Shown here: positions 61,748 through 64,000 of the stretch, one piece after another
Numbering within the stretch: the first letter of the stretch is position 1
Layout: every line of letters starts with the position of its first letter
Assembly (NCBI GenBank): GCA_963825625.1
Contig: CAWGUF010000001.1
Location: 62,001-126,000, forward strand
Direction: 5' to 3'
Length of the DNA stretch: 64,000 nt
Source: CAMDPA01 sp963825625
GTDB lineage: Bacteria; Pseudomonadota; Alphaproteobacteria; Rhizobiales; Hyphomicrobiaceae
Position numbers and translations under genes: made by a program
The notes under the pieces: generated by a model
Database searches by the model: none
What the model was told of the DNA's origin: nothing
The model's input: the letters and a program-made list of their open reading frames with translations, nothing else

Positions 61748-63228
61748 ATGACCACTGCCAAGACCGGCGCCGAGCACCTGAAGTCGCTGCACGACGGCCG
61801 CACGGTCTATATCGACGGCAAGCTGGTGGAGGACGTCACCACGCATCCGGCCTTCCGCAATTCCTGTGCTTCGGCCGCCGAGCTCTACGATTTCCAGGCC
61901 CGTCCGGAAAATATCGAGATGATGACGTTCCTGCCGGACGGCGGGACCCGGCGCATCAATCGCTCCTGGTCATTGCCGCGCAATCACGACGAGATGGTCC
62001 AGCGGCGCAAGGCGCTGCAGGCCTGGGCCGGCGTCAGCTACGGCTTCATGGGGCGCTCGCCGGATCATCTGGCCTCGGCGCTGGTCGGCCAGAGCATCGG
62101 CATCGACGTCTGGAACAAGTACGACCCGAAGCGCGCCAAGGCGTTCAAGGACTATTTCGACTACGCATCGAAGGCCGACCACTTCCTCACTTACGTGATC
62201 ATCAATCCGCAGGCCGATCGCTCCAAGGACTGGGGCGACCAGGTCGAAGAGCTCGTCGCGCAGGTCGTCGACGAGGACAGCGACGGCATCACCGTCCGCG
62301 GCGCCAAGATGCTCGGCACATCCTCGATCATGGCGAACGAGGTGTTCGTCGCCAATCTGCAGCCGCTGAAGCCCGGCGAGGAAAAGCTGGCGTTCTCCTG
62401 CGCGCTGCCGATGAACGCCAAGGGCCTCAAGGTGCTGTCGCGCAAGTCCTACGAAGCAAGTGCGGTGTCGCTGTACGACAATCCGCTGTCGTCACGCTTC
62501 GACGAGAACGACGCGCTGATGTACTTCGACGACGTGAAGGTGCCGTGGGAGCGCGTGTTCGTGTACAAGAACGTCGAGATGTGCTTCAACCAGTTCCACG
62601 ACACTCCGGGGCACGTCTATCAGAACTACCAGGCGCAGATCCGACTGTCGGTGAAGATCCGGTTCCTTGTCGCACTCGCCCGCAAGATCACCGAGGCGAT
62701 CGGCACCACGGATATTCCGCCGTCCGCGACCAGCTCGGCTACATCGCCGCCCATGTCGGCATGGTCGATGGCATGCTGGCCGGCATGGAGGCGTCGGGCT
62801 ATCACTGGGGCGAGTGGTGGTGCCCGAACCGCCATATTCTGTACTCGGCGCAGGTGCTGACACAGGATCTCTATCCGCGGCTCATCAACATGATCCGCGA
62901 TCTGGCCGGCGGGTCGCTCATCATGCTGCCGTCCTCGGTGCACGACTGGGCCAACGACGACCTGAGCCAAATCATTCAGCTTACGCAGCGCTCGCCGCGC
63001 ATGTCGCCGGACGACAAGGTGAAGGTACTGAAGGCGGCATGGGACGCGATCGGCTCGGAGTTCGCCTCGCGCCACACACAGTACGAGATGTTCTATGCGG
63101 GTGCGCGGTTCGTCACGACCGGCCACTCGTACCGCACCTTCGACTGGGCTGGCGGCACGGCGATGGTGGATCATCTGCTGTCGACCTACTCTAAGGAGGA
63201 TGCGCTCAAGAAGACGGCGGCGGAGTAG
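61748..63228 (+). pseudogene. 4-hydroxyphenylacetate 3-monooxygenase (HpaB) family flavoprotein, one frame change
   Basis: FADH2-dependent hydroxylase related to HpaB and to pyrrole-2-carboxylate or phenol monooxygenases; a separate reductase supplies FADH2. From ATG 61748 (GAGAGGA site) the first part has GRTVYIDGKLVEDVTTHPAF, SWSLPRNHDEMVQRRKALQ, FMGRSPDHLASALVG and GAKMLGTSSIMANEVFV. The frame changes near 62722 (DIPP, then VRDQLGYIAAHVGMVDGML) and runs to 63228 through WCPNRHILYSAQVLTQDLYP. The joined length of about 492 residues is normal. A single-base sequence error is the simplest explanation. Partner genes: DUF1185 upstream, amidohydrolase downstream. Confidence 0.87.
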
Positions 63229-63240
63229 GCATGCGGGACC

Positions 63241-63327
63241 GAAAATCGGGACAGCTCGATTTGAGGAACCGCAGACGGCTCGATTTTGCGCAAGACTGAG
63301 AAGGAAAATCGAGCTGTCCCGATTTTC
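63241..63327. repeat. inverted-repeat element between HpaB-like and amidohydrolase genes
   Basis: Left arm GAAAATCGGGACAGCTCGAT (from 63241) and right arm AAAATCGAGCTGTCCCGATT (from 63305) are complementary over about 22 bp. A partial third copy of the CTCGATTTT end lies between them. The element fills most of the gap after the HpaB-like stop. Its GGGACAGC core matches the arms of the element before trpA at 8047-8163. Confidence 0.8.
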
Positions 63328-63350
63328 CGGCGCCTGCGGAGACGGGATTC

Positions 63351-64000
63351 ATGCGAACCGCCATCGTCAATATCGGAACCATCGTTTCTGGCGACTGGGA
63401 GAAACCGATCACGCCAGGCGACACCATCGTCATGGCAGAAGGCAAGATCGAGAGCGTGGGCACGGCATCGGCTGCCGCGGTGGAGGCGTGCGATGTCGTG
63501 ATCGATGCGGGCGGCGTCACGGCGGCGCCCGGCTTCATCGACAGCCACGTGCACATTACGTTTGGCGACTACACGCCGAGGCAAAAAACGGTCGGCTATC
63601 TGGAAAGCTACCTGCACGGCGGGGTGACGACCGCGATCTCGGCGTCCGAGGTGCACGTGCCGGGCCGGCCGACCGATGCGGAGGGCGTGAAAGCGCTCGC
63701 GGTGGCTGCCCAGCGATGCTTTGCCAGCTATCGGCCCGGCGGCATGCGCGTGCATGCTGGCTCGGTCATTCTCGAGCCCGGCCTGACCGGCCAGGACCTG
63801 ACCGAGATCGCGCGCAAGGGCGTGTGGCTGGCAAAAGCCGGCTTCGGCGCGGTGGAGACTGCCTATGACTACGGCCCGCTGGTGGCGGCGGCGAAGACCG
63901 CCGGCATGGTGACGACGATGCACACTGGCGGCTCGTCTATCCCTGGCTCCGGTGCGATTACAGGCGATCACCTGCTGGCCGTGCGGCCGCACGTCTCGTT
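63351..64000 (+). CDS. enamidase-like amidohydrolase, partial (runs off the window)
   Basis: The frame is open from ATG 63351 to the right edge (216 residues seen). The metal-binding HxH is in PGFIDSHVHITFGDY (about residue 66), followed by LHGGVTTAISASEVHVPGRP (about 87), GMRVHAGSVILEPGL and TTMHTGGSSIPGSGAITGD. These segments closely resemble the enamidase of anaerobic nicotinate degradation (Eubacterium barkeri), which opens a 1,4,5,6-tetrahydro-6-oxonicotinate ring. A role in opening a cyclic amide made by the preceding hydroxylase is plausible, but the C-terminal metal site is outside the window. Confidence 0.85.
   Translation, partial: MRTAIVNIGTIVSGDWEKPITPGDTIVMAEGKIESVGTASAAAVEACDVVIDAGGVTAAPGFIDSHVHITFGDYTPRQKTVGYLESYLHGGVTTAISASEVHVPGRPTDAEGVKALAVAAQRCFASYRPGGMRVHAGSVILEPGLTGQDLTEIARKGVWLAKAGFGAVETAYDYGPLVAAAKTAGMVTTMHTGGSSIPGSGAITGDHLLAVRPHVS

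Overview
The window is GC-rich DNA from an alphaproteobacterium, most likely of the order Hyphomicrobiales (Rhizobiales). Several things point the same way: a C4-type 5-aminolevulinate synthase gene, a class II EPSP synthase, an AccD whose zinc-ribbon cysteines are mostly gone, the long form of dCTP deaminase, an LdtR-type regulator beside an L,D-transpeptidase, and three tandem minus-strand copies of the alphaproteobacterial suhB/mmgR (alpha-r8) small RNA next to a hisN-like gene. No transposase, phage gene, CRISPR array, tRNA or rRNA was seen.

Layout. 0-6.5 kb: a TAXI-type solute receptor divergent from a LysR regulator, an aldehyde dehydrogenase, and a deacetylase + fumarylacetoacetate-hydrolase-family pair. 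6.7-14.7 kb: a luciferase-like monooxygenase (LLM) gene, then trpA-accD-folC, a TauE/SafE permease and lepA. 15-21 kb: a multidomain sugar dehydrogenase carrying carbohydrate-binding modules, aroA, and a thiolase-like gene lacking key residues. 21-25.5 kb: a large unrecognised membrane/coiled-coil gene broken by clustered frame changes, then the sRNA array. 25.5-38.6 kb: hisN-like, LLM, a small AT-hook protein, coaA-hisE, dcd, a tandem palindromic repeat array, cmk, three genes placed between cmk and rpsA (two LLM genes and an alpha/beta hydrolase), rpsA, cytochrome b561.

38.6-50.9 kb looks like a catabolic island: a TauD-type dioxygenase, a 4,5-dihydroxyphthalate-decarboxylase-like protein, a NtaA/DszA-type LLM, a NitT/TauT-type ABC importer, and a translationally coupled set of S15-family hydrolase, CoxL-type molybdenum hydroxylase subunit and an AtzE/AtzG-like amidase pair. 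50.9-56 kb: a HAD phosphatase, a second palindromic repeat array, a sodium/solute symporter, an extensin-like protein and a 3-hydroxyisobutyryl-CoA hydrolase-like gene. 56-64 kb: ldtR, an L,D-transpeptidase, hemA, a MarR regulator, a DUF1185 protein, a HpaB-type flavin hydroxylase, and the start of an enamidase-like amidohydrolase that runs off the window.

One caution affects the annotation. At about 23.3-23.7 kb and about 58.2-62.7 kb, clearly homologous protein sequence jumps between reading frames many times (ten or more times in hemA). Conservation on both sides of each jump, and the essential nature of hemA, suggest sequence or assembly errors rather than gene decay.
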